From positions 689,661-753,660 of the forward strand of contig NZ_SMRP01000001.1 in the NCBI RefSeq assembly GCF_004353915.1: a DNA stretch of 64,000 nucleotides, written 5' to 3'. The position numbers were made by a program, and so were the translations under genes. Positions 46,113 through 56,234 of the stretch are shown piece after piece (positions within the stretch are counted from its first letter, which is position 1; each line of letters starts with the position of its first letter). A model generated the notes under the pieces. That model was not told the DNA's origin. It saw only the letters and a program-made list of their open reading frames with translations, and ran no database searches. This DNA is from Paraburkholderia silviterrae (GTDB lineage: Bacteria; Pseudomonadota; Gammaproteobacteria; Burkholderiales; Burkholderiaceae).

Positions 46113-47123
46113 ATGCACACCACGCTCACCGCTGCGCTCGCCTCCCGCTTCGCTTCACTCGCGCTCGCTCACCTCACGCGCGAGTATCCGAACAGGCTCA
46201 CCCATTCACTGGCGGGTCCGCAGGACGTGCAGGGCCCGCGCGCGCTGCACCCCGTGTTCTACGGCAGCTACGACTGGCATTCGTGCGTGCACGGCTACTG
46301 GCTCGTCGCGCATCTGCTGGAGCGTTTCCCCGACTTGCCCGAGGCGCCGCGCATCGTGGCCGTGATCGACGAGCACTTCACTGAAGCGAACATGGCCGGC
46401 GAGCGCGCCTACCTCGACCTGGCGCACAACCGCGGCTTCGAGCGCCCCTATGGCTGGGCCTGGCTGCTCGCGCTCGCGGGGCAGCTGCATGGCATGAAGA
46501 CACCCGAGGCCCAGCGCTGGTCGCGCACACTGACGCCGCTCACCGAGGCGTTCGTCGAGCGTTTCGAGGAATTTCTGCCGAAGGCGACTTATCCGCTGCG
46601 CGTGGGCACGCACTTCAACACCGCGTTCGCGCTCACGCTCGCACTCGACTTTGCGCGCCAGACCTCGCGCGCCGGGCTCGCGCGCCTGATCGAGGAGACC
46701 GCACGCCGCTGGCACCAAGGCGATGCGGGATGCCAGGCGTGGGAGCCGTCGGGCGACGAGTTTCTCTCGCCCTCGCTCATGGTCGCGGTGCTGATGAGCC
46801 GCGTGCTGGGCGCCGACGAGTTCGCCGCGTGGTTCGAGCGCTTTCTGCCCGCGCTGGCCGCGCGCGAGCCGGCCACGCTGTTCCTGCCCGCCACGGTCAC
46901 CGACCGCAGCGACGGCAAGATCGCCCATCTCGACGGCCTGAACCTGAGCCGCGCGTGGTGCCAGCGCACGCTCGCGCGCGTGCTGCCGGAGGGCGACGCA
47001 CGAGCGCACGCGCTGCGCGAAGCAGCGCAGACGCATCTGGACACGGCGCTCGAGCACGTCGCCGGCGACTATATGGGCGAGCACTGGCTCGCCAGCTTCG
47101 CGACGCTCGCGCTCGAAGCCTGA
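46113..47123 (+). CDS. DUF2891 family protein
   Basis: 336 residues, soluble, all-helical toroid-like pattern: HPVFYGSYDWHSCVHGYWLVAHLLERFPDLPE, RPYGWAWLLALAGQL and the C-terminal LDGLNLSRAWCQR and EHWLASFATLALEA blocks. These His/Trp-rich motifs are constant in DUF2891 and resemble alpha/alpha-barrel enzymes; no activity is known. Usual length. Convergent with the chemosensory operon. Confidence 0.9.
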   Translation: MHTTLTAALASRFASLALAHLTREYPNRLTHSLAGPQDVQGPRALHPVFYGSYDWHSCVHGYWLVAHLLERFPDLPEAPRIVAVIDEHFTEANMAGERAYLDLAHNRGFERPYGWAWLLALAGQLHGMKTPEAQRWSRTLTPLTEAFVERFEEFLPKATYPLRVGTHFNTAFALTLALDFARQTSRAGLARLIEETARRWHQGDAGCQAWEPSGDEFLSPSLMVAVLMSRVLGADEFAAWFERFLPALAAREPATLFLPATVTDRSDGKIAHLDGLNLSRAWCQRTLARVLPEGDARAHALREAAQTHLDTALEHVAGDYMGEHWLASFATLALEA

Positions 47124-47259
47124 GCGCTGCGCGCGCGCCTGACCTCGCTCAGCGCACTGCCGGCTTCGCTTCGCGCGCTCCTCGCCTGCCTGCGCGCGCT
47201 GCCGGCTCGCAGCGCGCGCCCCTCGCCACCCATCGCACGTTGCCGCCGCCCCCCGGCGA

Positions 47260-48750
47260 TCAGAACGCCGCGGCTTCCTCGGCCACGCGCTCGCACAGCG
47301 GCACGGGGTCGAGCAGCATCAAGGTGCCCTGCCCCGGCAACTCGACCGCCTCGCGCATGTCGCCGCGCGTCTGCGTGCCCGCGGCGCGCGTGAACATCGC
47401 AGGCATCGTCAGTTGCGAGCTGCCGTTAAGCGTGACGATGTCCTCGACCGAATCGACCAGCAGTCCGTACTTTTCGCCGCGATGCTCGACGATCAGGATC
47501 TTCGCGTGTGCGAGATCCTCGTAGGGCGGCATGGCATACATCGATCGCACGTCGATGACCGTCACGATCACGCCACGCAGATTCAGCACGCCGCGCACGA
47601 AGGCGGGCAAGCCCGGCGTCTTGACGATGTCGTCGCGGTAGTCGATCACCTCGCGCAATTCGGCAATGCGCACGCCGATCAACTGGCCGATGCGGAACGT
47701 CACGAGGGTCTGCCGCGTGCCGCCGCGCTTTTGGGCGACATCGCCCGCTTGCACGGCCTTGCGATAGAGCTCGCGATGGCCTGTTGCCAGCGTCGCGATG
47801 CGCTCGTTCGCAAAGAGGGCGTCGGCGTTCACCAGCAGCACGCCCGTCGAGTCGCCCGCAGCGAGATAGCCCGCGAACAACGAGCGATGCGCGCCGCCAT
47901 ACGAAGGCATCGGCAAAAGCTCGTCTTCGCGGTACGCGACGATGCTCGCGACTTCGTCCACCAGCAAACCGAAGCATCCTTCGTCGCGATTGAGCACCAC
48001 GATGCGCCGCTCATCGGCGGCAACCACCGCATCAGGCGCACGCGCAAAACCGAGGAAGGTGCCGAAATCGAGCACCGGCACAGTCGCGCCGCGCAGGTTG
48101 AGCATGCCGATGCAGACCTCGTCGGCCATTGGCGAATGCTGCAGCGCCGGCACGCGGATGATCTCCTGGATTGCCCCCATCGGCAGCGCCAGCGCAGTTC
48201 CGCCCACCTTGAACGAAACATTCTGGCGACGTTGACCCTGTTGTGCCCTGCGCTCGGTTGTGCGCGCAACTTGTTCGGCAAAATGCGGCACGTCGCGCAG
48301 CCCGAGCAGCGCCGCCGCCGATAGCACCTGCAGCACGTGCTCGCCGCCGTCGAGCTTGAGCACCGCGCCGATCGCTGCGGGCGCACTGCCTTCGGCTGTC
48401 TCGATCGCGATCACCTGATCCTTCGGCACACGCAGAATCTCGCCGGTTGCGTCGAACCGCAATCCCACACGCACGCCCGCGGTCTCCACGATGGCGATCT
48501 TGCGCGTGGGCGCGATGCCCTCGTCCCGCACATTCAGCAGCTGGTGCAGGTCGACCACGGGAATCAGCGTGCCGCGCAAATTGAACAGGCCGAGCAGATA
48601 AGGCGGCGCGAGCGGGACCGGCGTGAGCGTCTCGGGATGATTGACGACTTCCTGGAGCGCGGCGACGGGCAGTGCGAGCTCCGTGCCGGCCAGGTGGAAC
48701 GACCCGTACAGCTCGAGCTGGCCGGCGGCGGCCAGCGAACGATGGTTCAT
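47260..48750 (-). CDS. triple CheW-domain coupling protein
   Basis: 496 residues containing three CheW domains in a row (about 10-155, 170-325, 345-485). Each has the NLRG core: LGLFNLRGTLIPVVDL, IGMLNLRGATVPVLDF and RGVLNLRGVIVTVIDV. A normal CheW has one. CheW links chemoreceptors to the kinase CheA; a three-domain version could bridge several receptors or kinases. Last gene of the receptor-cheR-cheD-cheW operon. No CheA is in the window. Confidence 0.92.
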   Translation of the reverse strand: MNHRSLAAAGQLELYGSFHLAGTELALPVAALQEVVNHPETLTPVPLAPPYLLGLFNLRGTLIPVVDLHQLLNVRDEGIAPTRKIAIVETAGVRVGLRFDATGEILRVPKDQVIAIETAEGSAPAAIGAVLKLDGGEHVLQVLSAAALLGLRDVPHFAEQVARTTERRAQQGQRRQNVSFKVGGTALALPMGAIQEIIRVPALQHSPMADEVCIGMLNLRGATVPVLDFGTFLGFARAPDAVVAADERRIVVLNRDEGCFGLLVDEVASIVAYREDELLPMPSYGGAHRSLFAGYLAAGDSTGVLLVNADALFANERIATLATGHRELYRKAVQAGDVAQKRGGTRQTLVTFRIGQLIGVRIAELREVIDYRDDIVKTPGLPAFVRGVLNLRGVIVTVIDVRSMYAMPPYEDLAHAKILIVEHRGEKYGLLVDSVEDIVTLNGSSQLTMPAMFTRAAGTQTRGDMREAVELPGQGTLMLLDPVPLCERVAEEAAAF

Positions 48751-48831
48751 CGTGAAGCTCCGTAGCGAATGGGAACGATGGGCGTCGAACGGCAGGCGAA
48801 TACCCTGCTTGAGTGGAGCCAGGTGCGCCGC

Positions 48832-49329
48832 TCACCCCGAGCGCGAAAAGCGGCGCACCGCGTAGTCCTGCTGCCCACAATCGATAGTCAGTTGCCGCCC
48901 GCACTCGCCGCCCACATCTGTGTGGATGACGCGCACGCGCGCGTGCGCCAGCAACTGCTGCGCCATGCGCACGTTCAGTTCGCCGATCGGCTCGTGAATC
49001 GTGGTTCGGTGTTGCATCATGTTCGCGCCGCCCGCCAGCACGGCTTCGATTTCGCCATCGGGCGCCGCCTGGGCGCCCATCATCGAAATCAGTGCGGGCA
49101 GCGCGTCGACCACGTACTTGGCCTCCTGGCCTTGACGCTCCACCGGCACGGCGCGCGCCCTGCCAACCGGCTCCGGCAACAGGCAATGCGCGAGCCCGCT
49201 ACTGCCGCGCGCGCGCCACAGCAGCCCGATGCCCACGCACGAGCCCAGCGTGGCGCGCAGGATTCTGGCGTCTTCCCGGGTGCTGACCGCGATCTCGCAC
49301 ATCCGCACCTGCACATCACGCGTGCTCAT
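48832..49329 (-). CDS. cheD: chemoreceptor glutamine deamidase CheD
   Basis: 165 residues. Catalytic Cys in LGSCVGIGL and His in GLAHCLLPEP; later GGANMM and NVRMAQQLL are CheD motifs. Deamidates Gln in receptor methylation helices to Glu. Overlaps cheR by 14 bp. ATG 49329 has GGAG 8 bases upstream; a GTG five codons earlier is possible. Confidence 0.94.
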   Translation of the reverse strand: MSTRDVQVRMCEIAVSTREDARILRATLGSCVGIGLLWRARGSSGLAHCLLPEPVGRARAVPVERQGQEAKYVVDALPALISMMGAQAAPDGEIEAVLAGGANMMQHRTTIHEPIGELNVRMAQQLLAHARVRVIHTDVGGECGRQLTIDCGQQDYAVRRFSRSG

Positions 49330-50167
49330 GGTCGCACTCCTCACGATGCTGGCCGTTGCGGTAGATGAGCGGCTGCTCGAACGTAAACCCCGCCGTCACG
49401 CGGCTCAGCGATTCCGACTCGCCCACGATCAGCACGGCGTTCGGGCGCATCGCGCGGCGCACGTTCGCGAGCACCGCCTTTTGTCCTTCGAGGTCGAAAT
49501 AGATCAGCACGTTGCGCAACAGCACCAGATCGAACTGCCCCAACTCGCGCGGCGCCGCATAGAGATTGTGACGGCGGAACGCGACGTGCGCGCGCAGCGC
49601 CTCGCCCACCTCCGCCTGCACGCCCTCGCTGCGGAAATACTTCTGCAGCAGCGCGGGATGGCTCTGGCGCAGGCCTTCGATGCTGCGGCCCTGATAGCTG
49701 CCGGCACGCGCGCTCGCGAGGATGCCGTCCGAGATATCGGTGCCGACAATGGCGTAACGAAACGCCGCCTCACGCGCGCGAAACTCTTCGCAGAGCATCG
49801 CCGTGGACCACGCTTCCTCGCCGCTCGACGCCGCCGCGGACCACACGCGCAGCGCCGAACCGGGGTGCGCCGCGAACCACTGAGGCAGGAAGCTCTGCGC
49901 GAGATATTCCCAGATGCGCGGCGTGCGGAAAAACGACGTCTCGTTGGTCGTCACGAGGTCGATGAAATCGTCGATTTCATCGGCGTTCGTGTCCAGCACC
50001 TGCAGATAGTCGCGATAGTCCGGCAATCCGAGCGCCATCACGCGACGGCGCAAGCGGCCCTTGAGCATCGTCCACTTGCGCTCGTTCATGGCGATGCCGG
50101 TATGCCGGCGCACCTGCTCGAACAGCGCGCGCTGCACCGAAGGTTCGACATCCTGATCGAAATCCAC
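49316..50167 (-). CDS. cheR: chemoreceptor methyltransferase CheR
   Basis: 283 residues. N-terminal helical CheR domain (KWTMLKGRLRRRVMALGLPDYRDY, TTNETSFFR) and SAM-binding domain (VWSAAASSGEEAWSTAM, NLYA, VLLRNVLIYF). Methylates Glu on receptor cytoplasmic domains. Starts 15 bp after the receptor stop. A CheB methylesterase partner is missing here. Confidence 0.95.
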   Translation of the reverse strand: MDFDQDVEPSVQRALFEQVRRHTGIAMNERKWTMLKGRLRRRVMALGLPDYRDYLQVLDTNADEIDDFIDLVTTNETSFFRTPRIWEYLAQSFLPQWFAAHPGSALRVWSAAASSGEEAWSTAMLCEEFRAREAAFRYAIVGTDISDGILASARAGSYQGRSIEGLRQSHPALLQKYFRSEGVQAEVGEALRAHVAFRRHNLYAAPRELGQFDLVLLRNVLIYFDLEGQKAVLANVRRAMRPNAVLIVGESESLSRVTAGFTFEQPLIYRNGQHREECDHEHA

Positions 50168-50182
50168 TCTGCCCCCGGGCTT

Positions 50183-51880
50183 TTATACGACGAAGCGCGC
50201 CACCGTATTGTCGAGTCCCTCGGCGCCCCCCTTGAGCGATGCGGCCGCGCGCGCGATGGTGTCGCAGGCGCCCGCCGACTTCTCGGTCTCCTCTGCCACC
50301 TGCTGAATCGCAGCGCTCACTTCGCGTGCGGCCACGAGCTGCTCGTCGGCGCCGCACGAGATCTCGGAGATCGCCTGGGTGGTTCGGGCCACGCCCGCCA
50401 CGATCTTTTCGAACGCCTCGCCCGCCTGCTTCGAAATCTCGCTGCCCTGCGCGACCCGCTTCACCGACTCGTTAATGAGCTTCGAAATCTCCTTGGTCGC
50501 CTGCGAGGAGCGCTCGGCCAGCTTGCGCACTTCGTCGGCGACCACCGAGAAGCCGAGCCCGTGCTCGCCGGCGCGTGCCGCCTCGATCGCGGCGTTGAAC
50601 GCGAGCAGATTGGTCTGGCTTGCGATCTCGCCAATCACCTTGATGATTTCGCCGATGTCTTCCGACGAGCGGTTGATCAGCTCCATGGCTTCGATCGAGC
50701 GCGTCACCGCCTTCGCGCCGCGCTCCGCTTCCTGCTGCGTGTCCTTGGCCAGTTGATCGGCGCCGCGCGAATTGTCGGCGATGGAGTTGATCGAAGCGGT
50801 CAGCTCTTCGATCGACGCGTTCATTTCCTCGACGGTCGCACCGAGCAACTGCGCGCCGCCCGCCACGGTATCCGCGCGCGCCGCGATGTCCTTCGACGAG
50901 TCCTTGAACGTGCCCGCCGATTCCACGACCTTGCCGATCACGCCCGAGAGATCGCTCATCATGCTCTTGATGCCTGCCGCGAGCTGGTCGATCGGCTCGT
51001 CTCCGGCCACTTCGACGTGACCGGTCAGATCGCCCGACGCGGCGTTGCGCACCACCGCAAGCAGCTTTTCGACCTTGAGCTGATCGCTTTCGGCGCGGCG
51101 CTTGACGCTTTCCTCGAGCTCGACCTGCGCGCTCACGTCATTCGCGAACTTCACCACCTTATAGAGGCGGCCGTTCACGTCGAAGATCGGGTTATAGGTG
51201 GCCTGAATCCACACCACGCGCCCGCCCTTGCCGATGCGTTTGTAGCGGCCCGAGTCGAACTCGCCGCGATTGAGCTTGGCCCAGAACTCGCGATAATCCG
51301 GGCTTTGGGCGTACACGTCGTCGCAGAACATGCGGTGGTGCTTGCCCTGGATCTCCTCGAGCCGGTAGCCGAGCGTGTCGAGGAAATTCTGGTTCGCCTG
51401 CAGCACGATGCCGTTCGTGTCGAACTCGATCACGGCCTGCGCCTTGTCGATCGCGCGCAAGCGGCCTTCGTAATCGGCATGCTGCTGCTTGGCCTGGGTG
51501 ATGTCGGTGGCGAACTTGATGACCTTGTAGGGGCGGCCGTCCGCGCCGAGCACCGGGTTATAGGACGCGTTGATCCAGATTTCGCGGCCGCCGCGCCCGA
51601 TGCGGCGGTACTCGCCCCGATCGTACTCGCCGCGGCCGAGGCGTTCCCAGAACTGGCGATACGCCTCGCTATGCACATAATCAGGATCACAGAACATCCG
51701 ATGATGCTTGCCCCGGACCTCGTCGAGCGTATAGCCGAGCACGGCCAGAAAATTGTCGTTGGCATGCAGGACGATGCCCTGCAGGTCGAACTCGATCACG
51801 GCCTGCACGCGGTTCAGCGCTGCGCTCACTGCACTCAACTCGATCATTTCGAGTTGCCGGTCCGGCGTCGCATGTTCCAT
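50183..51880 (-). CDS. soluble PAS-PAS chemoreceptor (BdlA-like)
   Basis: 565 residues, no membrane helix. Two tandem PAS domains (about 22-140 and 145-262), each with the signature GKHHRMFCD, a short linker, then a methyl-accepting signalling domain with the hairpin tip [43 protein letters not shown]. Same architecture as BdlA, the biofilm dispersion sensor of Pseudomonas, and Aer-type redox sensors; PAS ligand (FAD, heme) unknown. Start at MEHATP after GGGGGTAAAACG. Ends without a CheR-tethering pentapeptide. Confidence 0.93.
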   Translation of the reverse strand: MEHATPDRQLEMIELSAVSAALNRVQAVIEFDLQGIVLHANDNFLAVLGYTLDEVRGKHHRMFCDPDYVHSEAYRQFWERLGRGEYDRGEYRRIGRGGREIWINASYNPVLGADGRPYKVIKFATDITQAKQQHADYEGRLRAIDKAQAVIEFDTNGIVLQANQNFLDTLGYRLEEIQGKHHRMFCDDVYAQSPDYREFWAKLNRGEFDSGRYKRIGKGGRVVWIQATYNPIFDVNGRLYKVVKFANDVSAQVELEESVKRRAESDQLKVEKLLAVVRNAASGDLTGHVEVAGDEPIDQLAAGIKSMMSDLSGVIGKVVESAGTFKDSSKDIAARADTVAGGAQLLGATVEEMNASIEELTASINSIADNSRGADQLAKDTQQEAERGAKAVTRSIEAMELINRSSEDIGEIIKVIGEIASQTNLLAFNAAIEAARAGEHGLGFSVVADEVRKLAERSSQATKEISKLINESVKRVAQGSEISKQAGEAFEKIVAGVARTTQAISEISCGADEQLVAAREVSAAIQQVAEETEKSAGACDTIARAAASLKGGAEGLDNTVARFVV

Positions 51881-52337
51881 CGTTTTACCCCCGTTGTTGT
51901 TGCAGCGGCTGTGCCTCGCGGCGCAATCCAGCGGTCCGCCCGCAGCTTGCAGGCGCTCTCTCATTCATTTTATTGACGTGTTTTATAACGTCTGACTTGT
52001 TCATCGAATCTGATCGAAAACGACAAATCCATGTGCCGAAGCTGCCGCACACAATAGGGCTTCCCTACTTGCGTTATATCGGCGCTCGCGTGGTCCGGCT
52101 TGACCAGGGGTTTCGCTAAGGCAAACGTTTTCTTTGCGGGATTTTTTGTGCTCTGATTGAGCAATTGTCATGCGCTCGCAACACTGGCTTTAAAACGCAT
52201 AAATAATGAAAATTTAATGAAAGGTTTCCCCTTTCCATGCAATTTTCTCTATGCCGTTTTGGATATTCTGTTGTTATGTCTTTAAAGAAAAAAGCGCGCC
52301 GTTGCGGCGCGCTTTTCATTGCACTCGAGAGGGCAAA
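51881..52337. other. upstream region of the chemosensory operon
   Basis: 457 bp, distinctly AT-richer than the surroundings, no gene. It contains GACGT...ACGTC (51975-51992) with TATAAA-like sequence that could be the operon promoter. No sigma-28 flagellar promoter was recognised. The DUF3443 terminator is at its right end. Confidence 0.5.
52290..52316 (-). terminator. terminator of DUF2844/DUF3443 operon
   Basis: AAAAGCGCGCCG (52290-52301) pairs perfectly with CGGCGCGCTTTT (52305-52316); A-rich left flank gives the U-tract for leftward transcription. Confidence 0.9.
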
Positions 52338-54071
<1,734 letters not shown>

Positions 54072-54085
54072 CGCGCGTCCCCCGC

Positions 54086-54553
54086 TTATCGGATCTGATC
54101 GGCACTCATGCCGAGAGGCAGCGCCTTCGGCAGCCACGCGCGCCCCGTCAACGCGCCCATATGGCCGCCCGTTTCGACGACAAGATCGTCCTGATGCACG
54201 GCAACCGGCCCGTAACCGCCGCCGCGCGCGGCGTGCGCCGCCGCGAGCCCCTTTTGCCAGCTGGGAAAGTAGCCGCCCAGCAGCGTATCGAGCGAGCCGA
54301 CACGCGGCCCGCGCCAGGAGACGGCGAATACGGTGCCGCTGGCGTCGAGATATTCGTGAATCACCGTACCGGTGTCGAGCGTGGCCGTCGTGACGGTCCA
54401 AGGCACCGCCACCGTGCTTGCAGCAGCCATCACGCGCGTCCCAGGCGTGCGCTGGGCCTGCGGAAAGGCGGGTGCACCGCCCAGTGCCGCCCATGTGGGT
54501 GCCGCGGCGAGCCCTATCGCGGCGGCAACACCCACTGTCAGAATCCCCTTCAT
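54086..54553 (-). CDS. DUF2844 exported protein
   Basis: 155 residues: signal peptide 1-22 (TWA-A), then the DUF2844 pattern [45 protein letters not shown] and the [25 protein letters not shown] end. Co-transcribed with the DUF3443 lipoprotein. Function of the pair is unknown; export suggests an envelope role. Confidence 0.88.
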   Translation of the reverse strand: MKGILTVGVAAAIGLAAAPTWAALGGAPAFPQAQRTPGTRVMAAASTVAVPWTVTTATLDTGTVIHEYLDASGTVFAVSWRGPRVGSLDTLLGGYFPSWQKGLAAAHAARGGGYGPVAVHQDDLVVETGGHMGALTGRAWLPKALPLGMSADQIR

Positions 54554-55145
54554 GTTGTAGTCCTTAGTAAATCGATGACGTCACCGAATGCTTCGCGCCT
54601 CGCACGAAGCGTCCAGCGAGTCTAAGCGGGTCTGAGCACACGTATCTCGCTCGGCGAATCGAAATGACAATTCGAGTTTTTGCGCCCGCGCGGAGCGTCA
54701 TCGACTTACACGCTGAAAGCCCGTGTGCATCGGTGTCGGACGCGCCGAGGCACAGGCATGCATGGACATGGAACGCCCGTCGATCGATAAAAATGCGTGA
54801 AAGCTGATCGACTTCTCTTGCGCCGATGGGCAATTTGATTTGCTGATCGATCTCCAAGTATTACAAGACAGCGGTCTCGCCCACCGAGGCGCCCAAGTCT
54901 CGCCGCTCGAGAAAACGCCGGCAAATCGTTCCATATAGCGGCCGCTTGCACGCCGATCGCCGCCGACGGGCGCCGCCGGCGCCAGCGACGCCCGCGCCAC
55001 GCTGCCTGCGTTGTAACAACTCGAAAAAACAGTGGCGCTCGCGTAATTGCATTGAACCTCGCAATGTCATAGCGTTGCAGAATGCACGGGTGTGCAAGGC
55101 CAGGCCGGCACGAGCGCCCGGCTTAATTCCGTTCTGGAGATCGTG
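54554..55145. other. 592-bp divergent gap, nothing recognised
   Basis: No credible gene on either strand; open frames lack gene-like composition and ribosome-binding sites. It probably holds promoters for the DUF2844 operon and the small exported protein. A short GC palindrome lies near 54963-54985. Confidence 0.45.
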
Positions 55146-55508
55146 GTGAGAAGGTCGAAATTGATTCTCGGGGCCGCGTTGGCCGCTCTGGCCTGCGCAA
55201 GCGGCGCGGCGCACGCGGCGCGCGTGGGCGTCGCCATCGGTGTCGGCGTGCCTTTCGGCGCGCCTTATTACTATCCGTACGCCCCCGTGCCCTACTACTA
55301 CGCGCCGGCGCCCGTGATCGTCGCGCCGCCTCAAGCGCCCGACTACGTCGAGCAGGGCCAGCCGCAAGCCCAGGCGGCCGGCGACGACAACGGCGCGAAT
55401 GACGACACGTGGTACTACTGCGACGCGTCGAGGACCTACTATCCCTATGTGAAGCAATGCTCGTCGGGCTGGCGCGCCGTGCCCGCCCAACCGGCACCTT
55501 CGAACTGA
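55146..55508 (+). CDS. exported Tyr/Pro-rich protein
   Basis: 120 residues. Signal peptide about 1-23 (LAALACASGAAHA-A), Gly/Val stretch, Tyr/Pro/Ala-rich middle (PYYYPYAPVPYYYAPAPV) and a C-terminal module WYYCDASRTYYPYVKQCSSGW with two Cys that recurs in small Burkholderia envelope proteins. GTG start with GGAGA 5 bases upstream. 25 bp before a Gly-zipper lipoprotein gene; probably an operon. Confidence 0.75.
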   Translation: MRRSKLILGAALAALACASGAAHAARVGVAIGVGVPFGAPYYYPYAPVPYYYAPAPVIVAPPQAPDYVEQGQPQAQAAGDDNGANDDTWYYCDASRTYYPYVKQCSSGWRAVPAQPAPSN

Positions 55509-55533
55509 TCTGACGACATCGATCGAGTTAATC

Positions 55534-56055
55534 ATGAAACCGACCTGTTTCGCGCTGCTCGCCGCTGCGGGCCTTCTGAGCGCGTGCGCCGTGGTCCCGA
55601 CCGGACCGAGCGTGATGGCCTTGCCGGGCACGGGCAAGAGCTTCGACCAGTTCCGCAACGACGACTATAACTGTCGCCAGTTCGCCTTCCAGCAGGTGGG
55701 CGGCACCACCACCAACCAAGCCGTGTCCAATTCCGCCGTGGGTAGCGCCGTGGTCGGCACGGCGCTGGGCGCCGCCGCGGGCGCGGCGTTCGGCGGCGGC
55801 AAGGGCGCGGCGATCGGCGCGGGCGCCGGCCTGCTCGCGGGCAGCGCCGTCGGCATGGGCAACGCGCAAGGCTCGGCCTACGACGTTCAGCGCCGCTACG
55901 ACTACGCGTATCTGCAGTGCATGTACGCCAACGGCAACCGCATTCCCGTCGCGGGCCGCATGCAGACGCAGCAGCCGTACTATCAGACGCAGCCGCGCTA
56001 TCTGCCGCCTCCGCCGCCCGGATCGCCGCCCCCGCCGCCGCCAGGTGCGTACTGA
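55534..56055 (+). CDS. glycine-zipper lipoprotein
   Basis: 173 residues. Lipobox LLSAC (Cys18). A Gly-zipper segment VVGTALGAAAGAAFGGGKGAAIGAGAGLLAGSAVG (about 73-108) that can insert in membranes as an amphipathic hairpin. DVQRRYDYAYLQCMYANGNRIP is typical of this YMGG-like family; a Pro-rich tail ends it. Outer-membrane lipoprotein; function unproven. Confidence 0.85.
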   Translation: MKPTCFALLAAAGLLSACAVVPTGPSVMALPGTGKSFDQFRNDDYNCRQFAFQQVGGTTTNQAVSNSAVGSAVVGTALGAAAGAAFGGGKGAAIGAGAGLLAGSAVGMGNAQGSAYDVQRRYDYAYLQCMYANGNRIPVAGRMQTQQPYYQTQPRYLPPPPPGSPPPPPPGAY

Positions 56056-56134
56056 TCGACGCGCGGCCGGCCGAGCGCCGGCCGCGCCGGTCTTTGCGCC
56101 CGCCTGCGCCAGCGCTTGAGCCGCCCCAATAAAA

Positions 56135-56159
56135 AAACGCGCCCGGAAAGGGCGCGTTT
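56135..56159. terminator. bidirectional terminator
   Basis: AAACGCGCCC (56135-56144) pairs with GGGCGCGTTT (56150-56159), A-run on the left. Serves the lipoprotein and the PBP gene. Confidence 0.85.
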
Positions 56160-56234
56160 GTCTATCGCTGCAAGGTTCATCGGCGCAAGCCCATCGCGTC
56201 AATCAGCCCAGCAAAAAATCCGCACGATACGATG

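Noticed and set aside
49229..51976. 915-codon open frame antisense to the chemosensory genes
   Set aside because: Runs across cheD, cheR and the receptor in the opposite direction; product is Arg/His/Ala-rich with no recognisable fold.
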